Shown in pieces: positions 23,846 through 35,129 of a DNA stretch of 64,000 bases (position 1 is its first letter; each line of letters begins with the position of its first letter). The DNA lies in contig NOKP01000002.1 in NCBI GenBank assembly GCA_002682825.1, positions 5,624,309 through 5,688,308 of the forward strand. The letters run 5' to 3'. The translations under genes were made by a program, and so were the position numbers. The notes beneath the pieces are model-generated. The model saw only the letters and a list, made by a program, of their open reading frames with translations, had not been told where the DNA came from and searched no databases. The DNA is from Neonectria sp. B-13 (lineage: Eukaryota > Ascomycota > Sordariomycetes > Hypocreales > Nectriaceae).

Positions 23846-25564
23846 ATGTCTCAGTATCAATCTGTTGAGCTTTCATCGGAAATGGATGGCGCCTGGGTTA
23901 ATCTCCCAGGCGCCCACATTTACATCGAAGCTGAAGCCGAATCCATGCCAGATCGCGTACGGAGAGTAGGATCCGATCGCAAAGACCTCCTCAAATTCTA
24001 CAGCATCTCCATTTCAAAGCGACGACATAAACGACTAGTGCAGTTCTACTCAAATGAACTCGGATCGCTGTTCCAGGTCCCGTTCAAGGACCTCTCGCAG
24101 CAAGACAAGGTCGATTTCCTGCTTTTGCGGAATTTCCTCAGGCGCGAGCAACGGCAGTTGCATTTAGACGAAAAAGCCCAGAAGGCGACTCGGCTTCTTC
24201 TGCCCTTTGCGCCTCAGATAGTCGCCCTGTGCGAATCCCGCCAAGATGTCGAAGCCATGCAAGGAGACAAGGCGGCCGGGGCGCTCGACGAAATCAAGCG
24301 CAGTATCCGCCAGAGCCAGGATGCAGTGGAAGCGGGCAAGTTGCACACCAGCAAAAGCACGGCATACAAAGCTGCCCAGATTCTCAACGAACTCAGCAGC
24401 CACCTACAGGACTTTCTGCGATTTTATTCTTCATACGACCCGAAGTTCGATTGGTGGGTAACCAAACCATGGCAAGAAGCAGACGCCGCCATTGTGCAGT
24501 ACCTCTCTGTCATAAAGACCAAGCTGGCGGGAATGCGACCCGATGGCGATGATGAAATCGTCGGCGAACCCATTGGTAGAAGCGGACTTGTCGTCGAACT
24601 CGAGGCTGAGATGATTCCCTATACCCCAGAGGAGTTGATCAAGCTCGCGGAAGAGAAGTACAAGTGGTGCCAAGAACAGATGATTGTCGCCTCGAAGGAG
24701 CTGGGGTTTGGGGAAGACTGGAAGAAAGCCCTCGAACACGTTAAAACGCTGTCTGTCCCTCCTGGCCAACAGACGCAACTCGTCCTGCAACTCGCTCGCG
24801 AGGGTACGGCATTTGTTCAAGACCACGACCTCGTCACGGTACCCAAGATCGCCGACGAGACATATCGCATGTTCACCATGTCCGCAGAGCGCCAGAAGGA
24901 GAACCCTTTCTTCCTCGGCGGCCCGTCTATCATCGTCTCTTCGCCTACGGCAGACATGTCGTACGAGCTCAAGAAGATGGTCATGAGAGGGAACAACACA
25001 CACTTCTCCCGGGCCACGGCTTTCCACGAATTGATTCCCGGCCACAGACTACAGCTGTACATGGGTAAGCGTCACAACAGCTACCGACAACTGTTCGAGA
25101 CTCCCTTCTTCGTCGAAGGCTGGGCCATGTACTGGGAGCTGGTGTTTTGGCAGATGGGCAACTTCTTCAAATCTCCAGAGGACCGAATTGGCACGCTATT
25201 CTGGCGGATGCACCGATGCGCTCGCATCATCTTCTCCCTCAAGTTCCATCTCAACGAGATGACGCCGCAGGAGTGCATCGACCTTCTGGTCAACTGGGTG
25301 GGCCACGAGCGCTCCAACGCCGAAGCCGAGGTCAGGCGATCCTTCAATGGGGATTACTCTCCGTTGTATCAGGTAGGCTACATGCTCGGCGCACTGCAGA
25401 TCTTCGAGTTGCGAAACGAGGTTCTGGGAAATGGACACTTCAGGGAAAAAGAGTTTCATGATCGGGTTTTGAAGGCAAATACGATGCCCATTGAACTACT
25501 ACGGGCACTACTGCTTGGTCTGGAGCTTACTCCGGACTACAAGGCCAAGTGGAGGTTCTACTAG
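23846..25564 (+). CDS. DUF885-family protein, putative zinc metallopeptidase
   Basis: Intronless gene for 572 residues. The C-terminal half carries the DUF885 hallmark FHELIPGHRLQLYM (zinc-peptidase-like H-E-x-x-x-G-H), followed by ETPFFVEGWAMYWE (conserved E-G-W) and YQVGYMLGALQIFELR, the usual order in this family. The N-terminal half is helical and less conserved. No signal peptide is visible, so a cytosolic location is likely. Bacterial relatives are predicted metallopeptidases, but substrates are mostly unknown. The start ATG follows a short CA-rich leader; in-frame internal ATGs would trim conserved-looking sequence. Confidence 0.9.
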   Translation: MSQYQSVELSSEMDGAWVNLPGAHIYIEAEAESMPDRVRRVGSDRKDLLKFYSISISKRRHKRLVQFYSNELGSLFQVPFKDLSQQDKVDFLLLRNFLRREQRQLHLDEKAQKATRLLLPFAPQIVALCESRQDVEAMQGDKAAGALDEIKRSIRQSQDAVEAGKLHTSKSTAYKAAQILNELSSHLQDFLRFYSSYDPKFDWWVTKPWQEADAAIVQYLSVIKTKLAGMRPDGDDEIVGEPIGRSGLVVELEAEMIPYTPEELIKLAEEKYKWCQEQMIVASKELGFGEDWKKALEHVKTLSVPPGQQTQLVLQLAREGTAFVQDHDLVTVPKIADETYRMFTMSAERQKENPFFLGGPSIIVSSPTADMSYELKKMVMRGNNTHFSRATAFHELIPGHRLQLYMGKRHNSYRQLFETPFFVEGWAMYWELVFWQMGNFFKSPEDRIGTLFWRMHRCARIIFSLKFHLNEMTPQECIDLLVNWVGHERSNAEAEVRRSFNGDYSPLYQVGYMLGALQIFELRNEVLGNGHFREKEFHDRVLKANTMPIELLRALLLGLELTPDYKAKWRFY

Positions 25565-26057
25565 AAAGGCTGCAGAGAAAGACTGTATATGAAGGCCTTA
25601 CAGGATTTACGAGACATTGGTGCCACAGATGTGCAATATCCTCTTAGAGTAGGAAAGCAACTTCCCCCGATAACCCGCCGCTTTTCACTGCGCTCGTTGC
25701 TGCACGAGTAACTCTAGTGATGAATAATATTTCATGCCTAACTCTACTCCTATGCCTAACACCTAACCCGTGTGTACTACCTGCATGATTCTGTTATGGG
25801 TATCAATACTTTCCTCAACACCCAATGCTCCACGACTGCATCAACATAATCTATGAGGATCGTAGAAGTTATACATGCCCTGTGTTTCAGGTCTACGCTT
25901 TGCATAAGCACAAAAGTAAAACGCGATCAGACATTCAGACAACTCTCACTATGCTACCTTTAGTTATTAACAGTTGGCAAGTATTATCTAGCCACCGACT
26001 GAACGAGGCACACATGATAAACGAGACATCATGCTTTGTACTGTATCAACCTCATCA
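25565..26057. other. Intergenic between convergent genes
   Basis: About 490 bp of 3' flanking sequence shared by the DUF885 and methyltransferase genes. No gene or motif seen. Confidence 0.4.
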
Positions 26058-27416
26058 TTAGTTTGGAGTAACCTCCACCGTTTTATCATCAGGCTTCCTC
26101 CCTGTAACCACAATCATGGGCCAATATGCATGCACATTTCTATCACGCATATCCCTCGTCGCCTCGGCAGCAAGAGCATCCACCTCTTCAGCTTCCCAGC
26201 CAAGACCCCTCGTCAACGCCGCCATCAAAAAGCCCTGCAGACCTGTGACAATGTTTTGGTAGTTCCATGCACCCAGCTCCTTGTAGTGAGCATCACGCGG
26301 CCAGGTGTTGGACGGCCATTTGTAGTGGTACTCGTGGACGTCCTGGAAGCCGGCTTTCTGGAGCATGGGTTTGAGAGTCTTGAGGTCAATGAAGGAGTGG
26401 TTGAGCTTGGAGGCTGCTTCGCCAAGGTGGTGCATTGCCTTGTGGAGAGCACGGTTTTCGTTGAGGGTTCCGTCGTCGGAAAGAGGGAGGGTGAATTCCT
26501 GAAACTCGACGTAGCCCCCGGGAGCTAAGTGCCTTGTAAACTGTGAGAATAGAGATATTGTGCTTAGGGGAAATACTTACTCGAACGATTTTCGAACATA
26601 CTCCTCCCAGTTCGATATGCTAGAGTTGTTCATGCGGCTGTGGATATAGTTGAACGGCTTCGAATACGTCCACTCGTCTTCAAAATCATCGACTTCAAAT
26701 CGAACATTGGGAGGGACACTAAAACTGAGTTAGTGCGAGTTCAAGCACGGAATGAACCGGTATCTGCGTACAATTGAGGCTGGCTCGGTGAGAGATCAAT
26801 ACCGATGATCTGGTAGTCATGTGTCAGATTAGCATCATACTATGGGACTCAGGAGGACGCTCTGACCTCGGCTTCAGGGTGCGCTTCTCCAAAGTCCATT
26901 GCCCAAATACCAGTGCCAGTACCAAGATCTAACACTCGGCCGACCTTGGAGTTGGGATCGATTGGTGGGGCAAGGCCTAACTTTCCATTGAGTGTGAGGT
27001 AGAATATATGATGTTGTAGATCTACGAGGCCATATCAGCCATAGGCTCTTGTGAGATTTCATGGGAGTATCGATTTTTTACCTAGTCGCTCATTCTCAGA
27101 CTCGTCGTTAGGAAAGTGGTACTCTGGTTTACAATTAGCTCACAATTTGCCTAGGCATCTATCTGCGCGGCCACATGGGGAATCGACTCACGCCCATCGT
27201 GGAACTTGTGGTAGGTTCTCCCATTCTCCCTCCTGTATTCAAGAATAGAGCTGTTCAAGCTAGTTGTCGAGGATGCCGTGTCCTTGATCAGCTCGGGTTA
27301 GTTGGATGCAGACGAATGCAGGCAGAATTGACGACCCGTACCTCGGTATCGCTGATAGCGGAATCATGAATGGAAAAGTCGTCTGGCTCGATCATGACCT
27401 CACGTTGGTCTTCCAT
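26058..27416 (-). CDS. LaeA-like SAM-dependent methyltransferase
   Basis: Seven exons (27342-27416, 27192-27282, 27082-27123, 26867-27021, 26772-26809, 26581-26718, 26058-26532) with introns of 48-68 bp give 337 residues in one frame. The order follows the fungal LaeA/UMTA-like family: acidic start, SSILEYRRENGRTYHKF, a short NDESENERL link, HHIFYLTLNGKLGLAPP, SAM motif I VLDLGTGTGIWAMDFGE (99-115), IIGIDLSPSQPQFVPPNVRFEVDD (motif II region), DEWTYSKPFNYIHSRM and EHLAPGGYVEFQE. Founding member LaeA is a nuclear regulator of secondary metabolism; many paralogues modify small molecules instead. No biosynthetic core gene adjoins this one, so its role is open. The least certain junction is the last intron, where the acceptor giving EHLAPGG was chosen over one that introduces a stop. 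Confidence 0.88.
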
Positions 27417-28992
27417 TGTCTGGCTGTGAGTCTTGGATGGGTAGCTTGAACTAGGTTATGAAGAGTGGACGAGAAGCGGATGCAACGGTGTTGGTTTGAG
27501 GAGAGGGATCCAAAAGCAGGCCACCCCTATTGAGAGCGGGGTTATGTCACGCAATTATCGAAGCACCCTGGTAAAGCGGTGTGTATAGGCCGTGTCCGGT
27601 GATACCCTTGTCATCGGTGAATTGTATCGTATTCATATTGATAACCAGATAGATAATTAACAGTAAGTTTTAGTTCTATAGATTGAGCGCGATTTTTATT
27701 ATTATAATGGCGTGCCGACTTCTCCTCCCGGCTGAACATCCAACATTGATCTATATGTTCATCTTAAAAACAATGAAATGTCGAATTCTCTTTCCATACT
27801 TCGTCGAAGCAATAGAAACGGGTCTCACCGCGACAGCAATAAATGCTAGTACGAACCACACTCGAGGCCGAGTGCTTCAAGCATCTTCATCCTGCGAGAG
27901 GTAAAAGGGCTCCAAAGGGAGACCAGAACACTGTGCGAGCAGCGATGGCAGACACTGAAGGTTCCCTATACGCATCTACTATATACATCGAGATTGCCAT
28001 CTGCATTCGTTGGTCCACGAACGAAGAACCATTTTAAATCCGAGGAAAGAATCCCTAATGTAGGCAATATCTAATAGTCGTCGTTATTAGCAGTCCAACC
28101 AAACAAGAAGAGGCATGCGGGCATGAGGACGGATCTAAATGCCATTAGGAGAAGTCAATATAACGGCTTAGCTTTACCACCATTCTTCTTGGCCAGGCGC
28201 TGTGAAATGCAATCGGAAGTAGCTTCCACGATTGGCAAGATATCAGCAAACCTACTCCGAAGCCGATGCATGAAAGACTAACATCTCTAGTAGATAACCA
28301 TGTTGGACCTCGAAAACTGTAGGCATCGCAGTGAACATGAGACACAAGTAGCGATAGAGAGTAGCCATGTGAAGATAAAGGAGGAAGATGATCGGTGACA
28401 ATTTTAGCATGTCGCACAGCTGGATGATTGCGGCCCTGAAAATCTCATTTGTTGTACGGCTGGTATCGAAAGCAGAACGAAATTTGTAGGTTTCGTCTCT
28501 TTGCAGTTTTTTTTCGTTTTCTGGTTGAGGAGAGTATAGGTATATGTCTCACGCAGGAATACAAAACTTAGCAGCACGATAGCACCGCTATCAATGAGAT
28601 ATTGTTAGCGCTGGTAAGTTATGCTGTGTCTTTACATTAACTCACTACCATGAATATCACCTGGAACGATTAGCACCAGTCCTTTGCTCGAGTTAGATAT
28701 CCTCCCGCCAGGAATCATTAGTTGAAAGTTAAAGGTATTAATACATAGGCATATACTAATAGGTCCGATGATAAGTCCCGGACGTATAGATATATAAGCA
28801 GCATTGTCTTGAAGGTGGGCGGCGTCATCACAGTGGCGACAATGAAACCCCACTACTGCTACTAATCATGCTTCCTGTTGCTGATTCTCTCCTAGTTTCC
28901 AAAGCATTTACCTCTATCTAACCTTCTCCATATGGTTCGAGACTGAATATTTAACACTAGAGTCCTCCTACTTGACAATCTGACATTGAAAA
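27417..28992. other. 1.6-kb intergenic region, no supported gene
   Basis: Upstream of the methyltransferase and downstream of the SDR gene. AT-rich, with scattered short open frames (27683-28037 plus, 28145-28417 minus, 28632-28853 minus) that show no domain or splice signal pattern. Confidence 0.4.
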
Positions 28993-30143
28993 TTAAAATA
29001 CTGATCCTGGAGAATTAACAATCTCTTTGACGCCAGCGAAACTGAGTTCTTCCAGAGTCTCATCCCAAACCACGTCCGTCAACTCGCTACCGCCAGTATA
29101 AAACCAGCCCGCAAGTCTAATACCAGTATACCATTAGCGAAATTCTCTGGTTCTGTGGCTTTCAAAACTATTACTCACGGGGAAATATTGCAATTCATCA
29201 AAAAGCAGCCGTGAGACTCCTTGCCGTGCCCGAGGACAGCGTCGACGTATGTTGCTGCGCCTGTTCCCACCGGCCTTCCCGCAGCCGCAAAAAAGAGCTT
29301 CGCGGCCACAGCTACAGCCCCCTTGGCGTTGCGTGCCAGGCCGGTGCCTTTGGTGAGACCTGGATCGACCATGTTGATGATGACGTCGTTAGAGTCGACA
29401 TGCTCCGCTAGTTTGACGATAGAGAGTTGACACAGCAACTTCGATACTCCATATCTTTCTTCTGCGTTCCAGGGCGTGATAGCTGTGTCGTCAAACGAGG
29501 TCAAAAGGGGCCGCTTATCTCTGTTGGGAAATTTGACTAGATGGGCGGTGACTGAGTTGACGATAGTGAGGTGCGGCGTGTTTTGGCCATTGGCCTTGCT
29601 CTTCAGAACGGGAATCAAGATAATGGCGAGCAGCACTGTACTGATGTGGTTGACTTGGATGGTCTTCTCATGCCCCGTTGTGGAGACAGTCGTAAAGTGC
29701 ATTGGAGCAAGACCTGCATTTAAGATAACCATGTCGATGCGTGAGAGGTTGGCCTGGCACTTTTGTACAAAGGCCTGGATGGAATCGTATGACTCCATGT
29801 CTAGCTGCCAAACCTCGATCTTGGCCGACGAGTTCGCTGCCTGAAGCTTTGCTGCTGCTGCCTTACCCTTCTCGAGTGATCGTACGCCCATGACAAGATG
29901 CGATAGTCCAAGCGCTAGTAGCTGTTTTGCTGACTCAAATCCAAGTCCAGTGTTCGAACCTGTGACGATGGCGCATTTCCCCTGTACATCAGGATATTTT
30001 TCTTTTGTAGGTAGCTCGATCTGCGTTCGGAATTGGTTCCTGAAAAAGACAGGACCAAAGGCTTCAGGGAGAGGAGCCATGTCCCTTGAGAAAGCCGGCT
30101 GCGCATCCGCATTTGGGAGTTTGCCGCTCTTGTGTGACCGCAT
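28993..30143 (-). CDS. Short-chain dehydrogenase/reductase, retinol-dehydrogenase-like
   Basis: Classical SDR of 362 residues from exons 29179-30143 and 28993-29116 (62-bp intron GTGAGT...TTAG). Cofactor motif TGSNTGLG, then ILNAG (NNAG-type), a catalytic Ser in TIVNSVTAH, YGVSK as the YxxxK pair and PGLTKGTGL. The N-terminal extension FFRNQFRTQIELPTKEKYPDVQGK before the Rossmann fold is typical of fungal retinol-dehydrogenase-like proteins. The SNTGLG form with MGVRS after the second strand suggests NADP(H). The substrate is unknown. A second in-frame ATG (30080, MAPLPEAFGP) may be the true start, because family members tend to begin there. Confidence 0.88.
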
Positions 30144-30948
30144 CGTGATAGTTAGATGAGCAGCGGGTGTAATGAATGATATCGATGTATTGGAGAATGT
30201 GAATATGAGTGAGACCTGATGGTGGTTTTTCTTGATTGGAAACGAAACGGGCTGATGAAGTCTTGGAATATCTGAACCTAGAAGGGATGGCCATTGAAGC
30301 CTTATATGTGCAACCCTCGAACTTGTTGCCTGGGCTGCCGAGGTGACGGCCTATGCTGATCGTTTCGGGTTTGAACGATGGGAAACGACCCGAAACCCAG
30401 AGGTATTGAATACAAGTGAGGCGCTAATCCAGTATGTGACGGACTTCAGCGCGTCTCGAGATAATATTACCTAGCAATATCAAGTTGCAATACCTCGCTC
30501 GAGTACCTTGACGAATTACGTGAATGTTGGGATGGCATCGACCTTCGAACTCCGGCGTTAGCCCCGAACAAGTAACCGAGCATGATGGGCGGTAAGCATG
30601 CAATGCATATCCCACGTTCGGCTCCGCGCTGCCGGGACCAAGTCCGGCCCTAATCTCGAACAAGTAACCGAGTAGAGTGGGCCAATCTCTGGTCCAAGTA
30701 AATAGCGAATCGTATCAGCGAGTCTCTTGATTGCAAGATGCCCGTGCTAACTAAATTCACAGCTCTGTCGTACGGTCAGCACAAAGGCGGCGGTACAGCC
30801 GAAAGATCATCAGACCAGATGGGCTCGGTTCGTGTCAGGTTAAGGTTGCTTTATTCATGCGACCCTCGGGTACTATGTAAGATGTATTGCAATATTTCTG
30901 TAAAGAAAGCCAACTCACATCAGATATCCTGTGTCACTTAGTACAATC
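30144..30948. other. Intergenic with a pair of imperfect direct repeats
   Basis: Promoter side of the SDR gene and 3' flank of the next gene. It contains the two 43-bp repeat copies listed separately. No gene seen. Confidence 0.4.
30548..30682. repeat. Two imperfect 43-bp direct repeats, 92 bp apart
   Basis: Copies at 30548-30590 and 30640-30682 share the core CGAACAAGTAACCGAG and flanking TCCGG and TGGGC. No TG...CA ends or target duplications were seen, so this is not obviously a mobile element. Confidence 0.6.
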
Positions 30949-31982
30949 CTAATTCTTTTCAGTGCCATTCTGCTCTCCCTGAGTACCATCCTGTTCTCCT
31001 GCCAACCCTTCCTTGATTGACGGCGTGTTTTGAATCATGATGGCAACCGCCTCTTCGATCATCACAAGGTGATCCTTCTCGCTCTCAACCACGGCGACTT
31101 GGCCGTTTTTATCGTCAACGGCGACAGCATCTTCATCGTCATATTCTTCGAGCTCGAGCTTGGGAGCCTTGACCGTAGCCGGCTCGATAGGTTGTTGCTC
31201 GGAGATGACATCGTCATCGTCGTCAACCGGCGGTTCCTCGTCAATCCTGTACACCTTGATGCGTTTCGGCATTGGCATAGGCTCTTGACGCATCTGTCCA
31301 TAAGTTTGATTGAGCATCTTCACCTTCTTGCGGCCGTTGCGCAAGATCTTATCCAGCAGCCGAAGAGTAAAGTGCTGGCAGTTATTGTCGAGAACGTTGT
31401 ACGCTTCGGGCATCTCGTTCATGGCATAGACAGCTAAGCAAAACAAGAAATGATCAGACCTTAGACGCCTTAGGGAGGTACTTGAACATTGGACTTACCA
31501 GAATTCCGGATAGCGATGTCGTTGAAGTTGGTGGACCCGAGCTTGTACTTGGTCCAGCCGTCATCCACGTTGAACTCTTCGTTTGTGTAGTAGTTCCAGC
31601 CAGCGTTAAGGGAAGTAGCCTGCAGCTGGTGCAAGTAATCACCCACAACAACACACCAGTGATGCGTCGGATCTGGGGCGTCGTCAAGAGCTCCATGAAG
31701 ACCCATCGTCATCAAGTTCTTGCCAATATCAAGGTATTGCTTGTCAACTCTACCAACAACACCACCGAATCGACCGCCCATGAGCACGCGCGACGCAATG
31801 TAAACATCCCTTGCGCCAGCGTCGATGTACGCTTGTCCCTCGCGAATGATTGACTTGTTCTCGTGGTGACGGCTGCTGTTGTGCGCTGGAATGAGGGCTT
31901 CAGCAACCTTTAGCTGGGAGGTTGTAGTCTCATCATTGCGGTTGGTGAGCTTATAAAGTCCGTATAGAAGCGGGATGGCCAT
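30949..31982 (-). CDS. Putative papain-fold (PPPDE/NlpC-like) protein with acidic tail
   Basis: Protein of 322 residues from exons 31499-31982 and 30949-31433 (65-bp intron GTAAGT...TTAG within the Ala codon of RNS-A-VYAMN). It has a conserved-looking His in PTHHWCVVVGDYLHQLQ (107/108) and a Cys in VLDNNCQHFTLRLLDKIL (C180), separated by GWTKYKLGSTNFND. A His followed by an Asn-Cys-Gln is the arrangement of several papain-like folds such as PPPDE or NlpC/P60, where Cys and His are catalytic. I infer this family only from that pattern. The C-terminal 100 residues are acidic and probably disordered (VDDDDDVISEQQ, LELEEYDDEDAVAVDD). No signal peptide is clear. It may also be an uncharacterised fungal-specific family. 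Confidence 0.7.
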
Positions 31983-32370
31983 TTCGGCGAGTGGTGGTAG
32001 TATATTTGTAGTGGATAGTGCAGGTGATTTGATTGTTCACTGATAGTTGGGTGCAGACTGTGAGCCCTTTAAATGCTTTGCTTGATTGTCAAACAGTCCG
32101 AAAGTTCTCCCTATATCTCTGGATGAGCTGAACTGCCAAAAGTGGCTTGATCCAGACTTGACCGACGTTGTTAAGTCCATGTATTTCAGCCTATGAGCGA
32201 CTGAGACTTGTGATCATGTTACGATTTAAAAACGATATTGTCTGAGGTGTCAAAGCGGAGCTACCGATGCGACTAATCATTAGTCAAATCCGAGATGCAG
32301 GTGGGTGCATGAAGTATCAAACCGAGCCTAGTCAGTCTTTTAGTCCTTTATTTTGGGCTAGCTGAAATGC
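31983..32370. other. Intergenic: upstream of the papain-fold gene, left flank of the retrotransposon
   Basis: Normal base composition up to the target duplication, then the element begins. There is no visible RIP spill-over into this flank. Confidence 0.5.
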
Positions 32371-32375
32371 CTTCT
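32371..32375. repeat. Left target-site duplication (CTTCT)
   Basis: Five bases immediately before the LTR start TGTGA. The same five bases follow the other LTR, as expected for integrase-mediated insertion. Confidence 0.93.
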
Positions 32376-32632
32376 TGTGAGAGCTTACGGGGCGCTTGGG
32401 TAGGGATACATTAGGTGACTTGATTGAGTACAACTGGGGCATGGGACCTAGTCTTTTATGAAGAGTGGGCCCTTCGGTAGATATGATAGGATATAGTAAA
32501 TACACCTTAAGCTAGCCTCTTTAGATGTGTATAAAAGGGTAGACTCTTAAGGGGTTAAAATACCAAGGGGAATTAGGTCTACTTAAGGTCTTATAATATA
32601 GCTATTCTATATAGGGACCTTAGCCTATAATA
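32376..32632 (-). repeat. Left LTR (3' LTR in element orientation)
   Basis: 257 bp. Its outer (left) half is unmutated and begins TGTGAGAG. Its inner half is AT-converted, ending CCTATAATA where the partner LTR has CCCGTGACA. Confidence 0.93.
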
Positions 32633-33169
32633 TACTCCTATAAGTTATAACCTTTTATAATTATAAAGTATATTAACCTATAATTAAAATACTAGAAAGA
32701 TTAGGTACTTTTGATCTAATGTATAGATTTTCTAATAAAAGAGAATAAAGTTATATCTATTATAAAAGATATAGTTAGTTATTAAAAATAAGATAATTAA
32801 AAATTACTATTATTATAATAAAAATTCAATAAAGCTATTAATCCTAAAGAATAAGCATAAAGAGCTTATTCTTATAGTATTAAGATAAAAATTGCTTAGA
32901 AAACTTTAATCTAAAGGGAAAGTAAAGTAGGATTAGTAATTATTATAGTAATACTTAGTAAGAAATCCTCTAATTTCTTATAGATTAGTATAAGATTTTT
33001 ATTAAAAAGGGAAATTATTATAAAAATTATAATAATCTTTTTATATTATGGATTAATTAAGAATTAAAAATATTATAGCCCTTAATATAGATATTAACTA
33101 TAAGATAATCTTAGTTAATACTTTTAAGCTAAAGTTAAAGGGCTTTAGGTATATAGTTAGGCTAACTTA

Positions 33170-33480
33170 GTCTTTAAAGCAAAGGAATTTCTCCTCTATA
33201 AGAGCCTTTATAAAGCTATTAATAGTTATTTTACCTATAGGGATCTATTAAAGCTTAATTAATCTCTTTAAGACCTTTTAATATAGCTAATAATAATAAA
33301 TATTAATATAATAGAACTTTATAACTAATTTGACTATATCTTTAGTTAATAGGTATAAAGTCTACTTATTATTATACTAAATAACTAGAATTTCCTCTCT
33401 AAAGGAGAGCTAGATCTTCTTATATAAGCATTTAAAGGCTATAATCTTCTTAGCTACTTAAGATAGAGCTAGAAGCTTAG
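33170..33480 (-). pseudogene. Copia RNase H remnant
   Basis: Minus-strand translation reads through many stops but keeps the order of copia RNase H C-terminal segments (KIIAFK, LLTKDIVKL, PIGKIT, FIKALIEEKF). Stops mostly stand where CAR/CGR/TGG codons would be expected after C-to-T or G-to-A change. Confidence 0.75.
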
Positions 33481-33959
33481 CTTTAGTTAATAATATTATA
33501 ACTATATCCTACTTATTAGACTTATAGAAAATAAGGCCTTTAAATATTATAACTATAAAGCCCTATATACTATAATAGGTTAAGGTATTATTACTATAGA
33601 AAGCATTAGAAAAATACTAAAGAGAGTTATTTAAAGCTAAGAATAAGATCCTAATGAACCTTATATCATAAAGGTACTTAATATACTTCTTAGCCTACTA
33701 TATATAAAGATCAGATAGATTAAGAAGGAATTAGGCTAGCTTTAAGGCTAAAAATATAGTATTAATATAGATTATTATAGTTAGGTACTAGATTGACTTA
33801 ACTAATGACTGATAGAGCTTTACTTTCTTATGTATTATAGTGCTATTATAAGGAAGCAATTTAGGGCTAGACATTAAATGAGTCCTTAGTCTTTGGTTAG
33901 GGTTATTATAGTTGTATTTATAAGCTATTTTCTTAATATATAAGTCTTAATAGAGCTAA

Positions 33960-34640
33960 GCTTTACTAATAGCCTGATCTTAGGTTACTCTAATGCTTAA
34001 GAACCATTTAAGGTCCCCTAGTAACTTAACCTTATAGGTGTTTTTGAGTAACTTTTATAGGTCTTTATATTTCTCTTTAAATTCCTTATAGAAAAGGAAT
34101 ACTAAGTTATTAATATAGAAAAAAAGAAGGATCCTACTATTAAATATAATATAGGGTTCCTTAAAGATAATTTTAAAGCCTAGGCTAATAAAGAAGCCTA
34201 TAAGCTCCTTATACTATAAAATTAAGAATCTTTAGAGTCTATAAAAAGCCCTTAGGACCTTCTATAGAGTGCTTATTTAAGCTCTATATATTGCTTTCTT
34301 TGAGATCCTTAGGATATTATAATAGACAATCTTATCTTTAGGAAGCTATTAGTTTAGGAAGGCTATAATAAAGTCAAATTAGTAGGCCTTAAGGTTAAAG
34401 TAATATATAATACCTATAAGGAAGTAGAAGGATTTAGTTACTAATATTATAGTATAGATTAAGAGGTTATTTTTAGCTTAAAGATTACCTTAAATAATTA
34501 GTCTTACTTTATACTATAGAAGATATTCTTCTTTATTAAACTTATAGTTATAAACCTATTATAGTAGGATAATTTAAGTATCTTTAGGGATATCTTTATA
34601 GTTAATTATAGCTATAATTTCCCTCTTTATAATACTATCT
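33960..34640 (-). pseudogene. Copia reverse transcriptase remnant
   Basis: Minus-strand reading gives recognisable RT blocks: VYNYKFNKEEYLL before KVRLII, QFD-like and AFLN-like blocks, FFYINNLVFL (34103-34117 core) and LLGDLKWFLSIRV. Where copia RTs have Y-V-D-D, this copy reads Y-I-N-N, and each change is a G-to-A transition. The catalytic aspartates are therefore gone. Confidence 0.85.
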
Positions 34641-35129
34641 ACCTTAACTTTTATAGCCTTTTCCTAGTTAGACTAATTATTACTTTAAAGAGTAGCTTTA
34701 ATTAATCTTAGTAGAGATAGGAATGTATTATAATAAGGTTAGATTTAGGTTATAAGTACTATTATAATTGTAATTATAAAGAAGAATAGTGTTTTCTTAA
34801 GGAATAAAAAAGCTATATTTAAAAGAGCTTTAATATTTATTCAATTAAGGTTATAACTATTAGTAATATTAATTAGGATTAAGTCTTTTAACTATAGTAG
34901 TATTAATTGCTAAGTATTATATTAAGGTAAAATAGCTATCTTCTAAGTCTTTATTTAGATATAATAGTCCTTAGTAATATACACCTAGAGAAGAGGCTAA
35001 AGGTTAAACAGTATAAAAGAAAACAGAAAAAACAATAGTATAATAGGCTTAATACCTAAGCCTAAGGCAATAATGACTCAAGGAGATAAAAGTTTCTACT
35101 ATAAAGTTAAGGTATAAGTTTTGCTGCCC

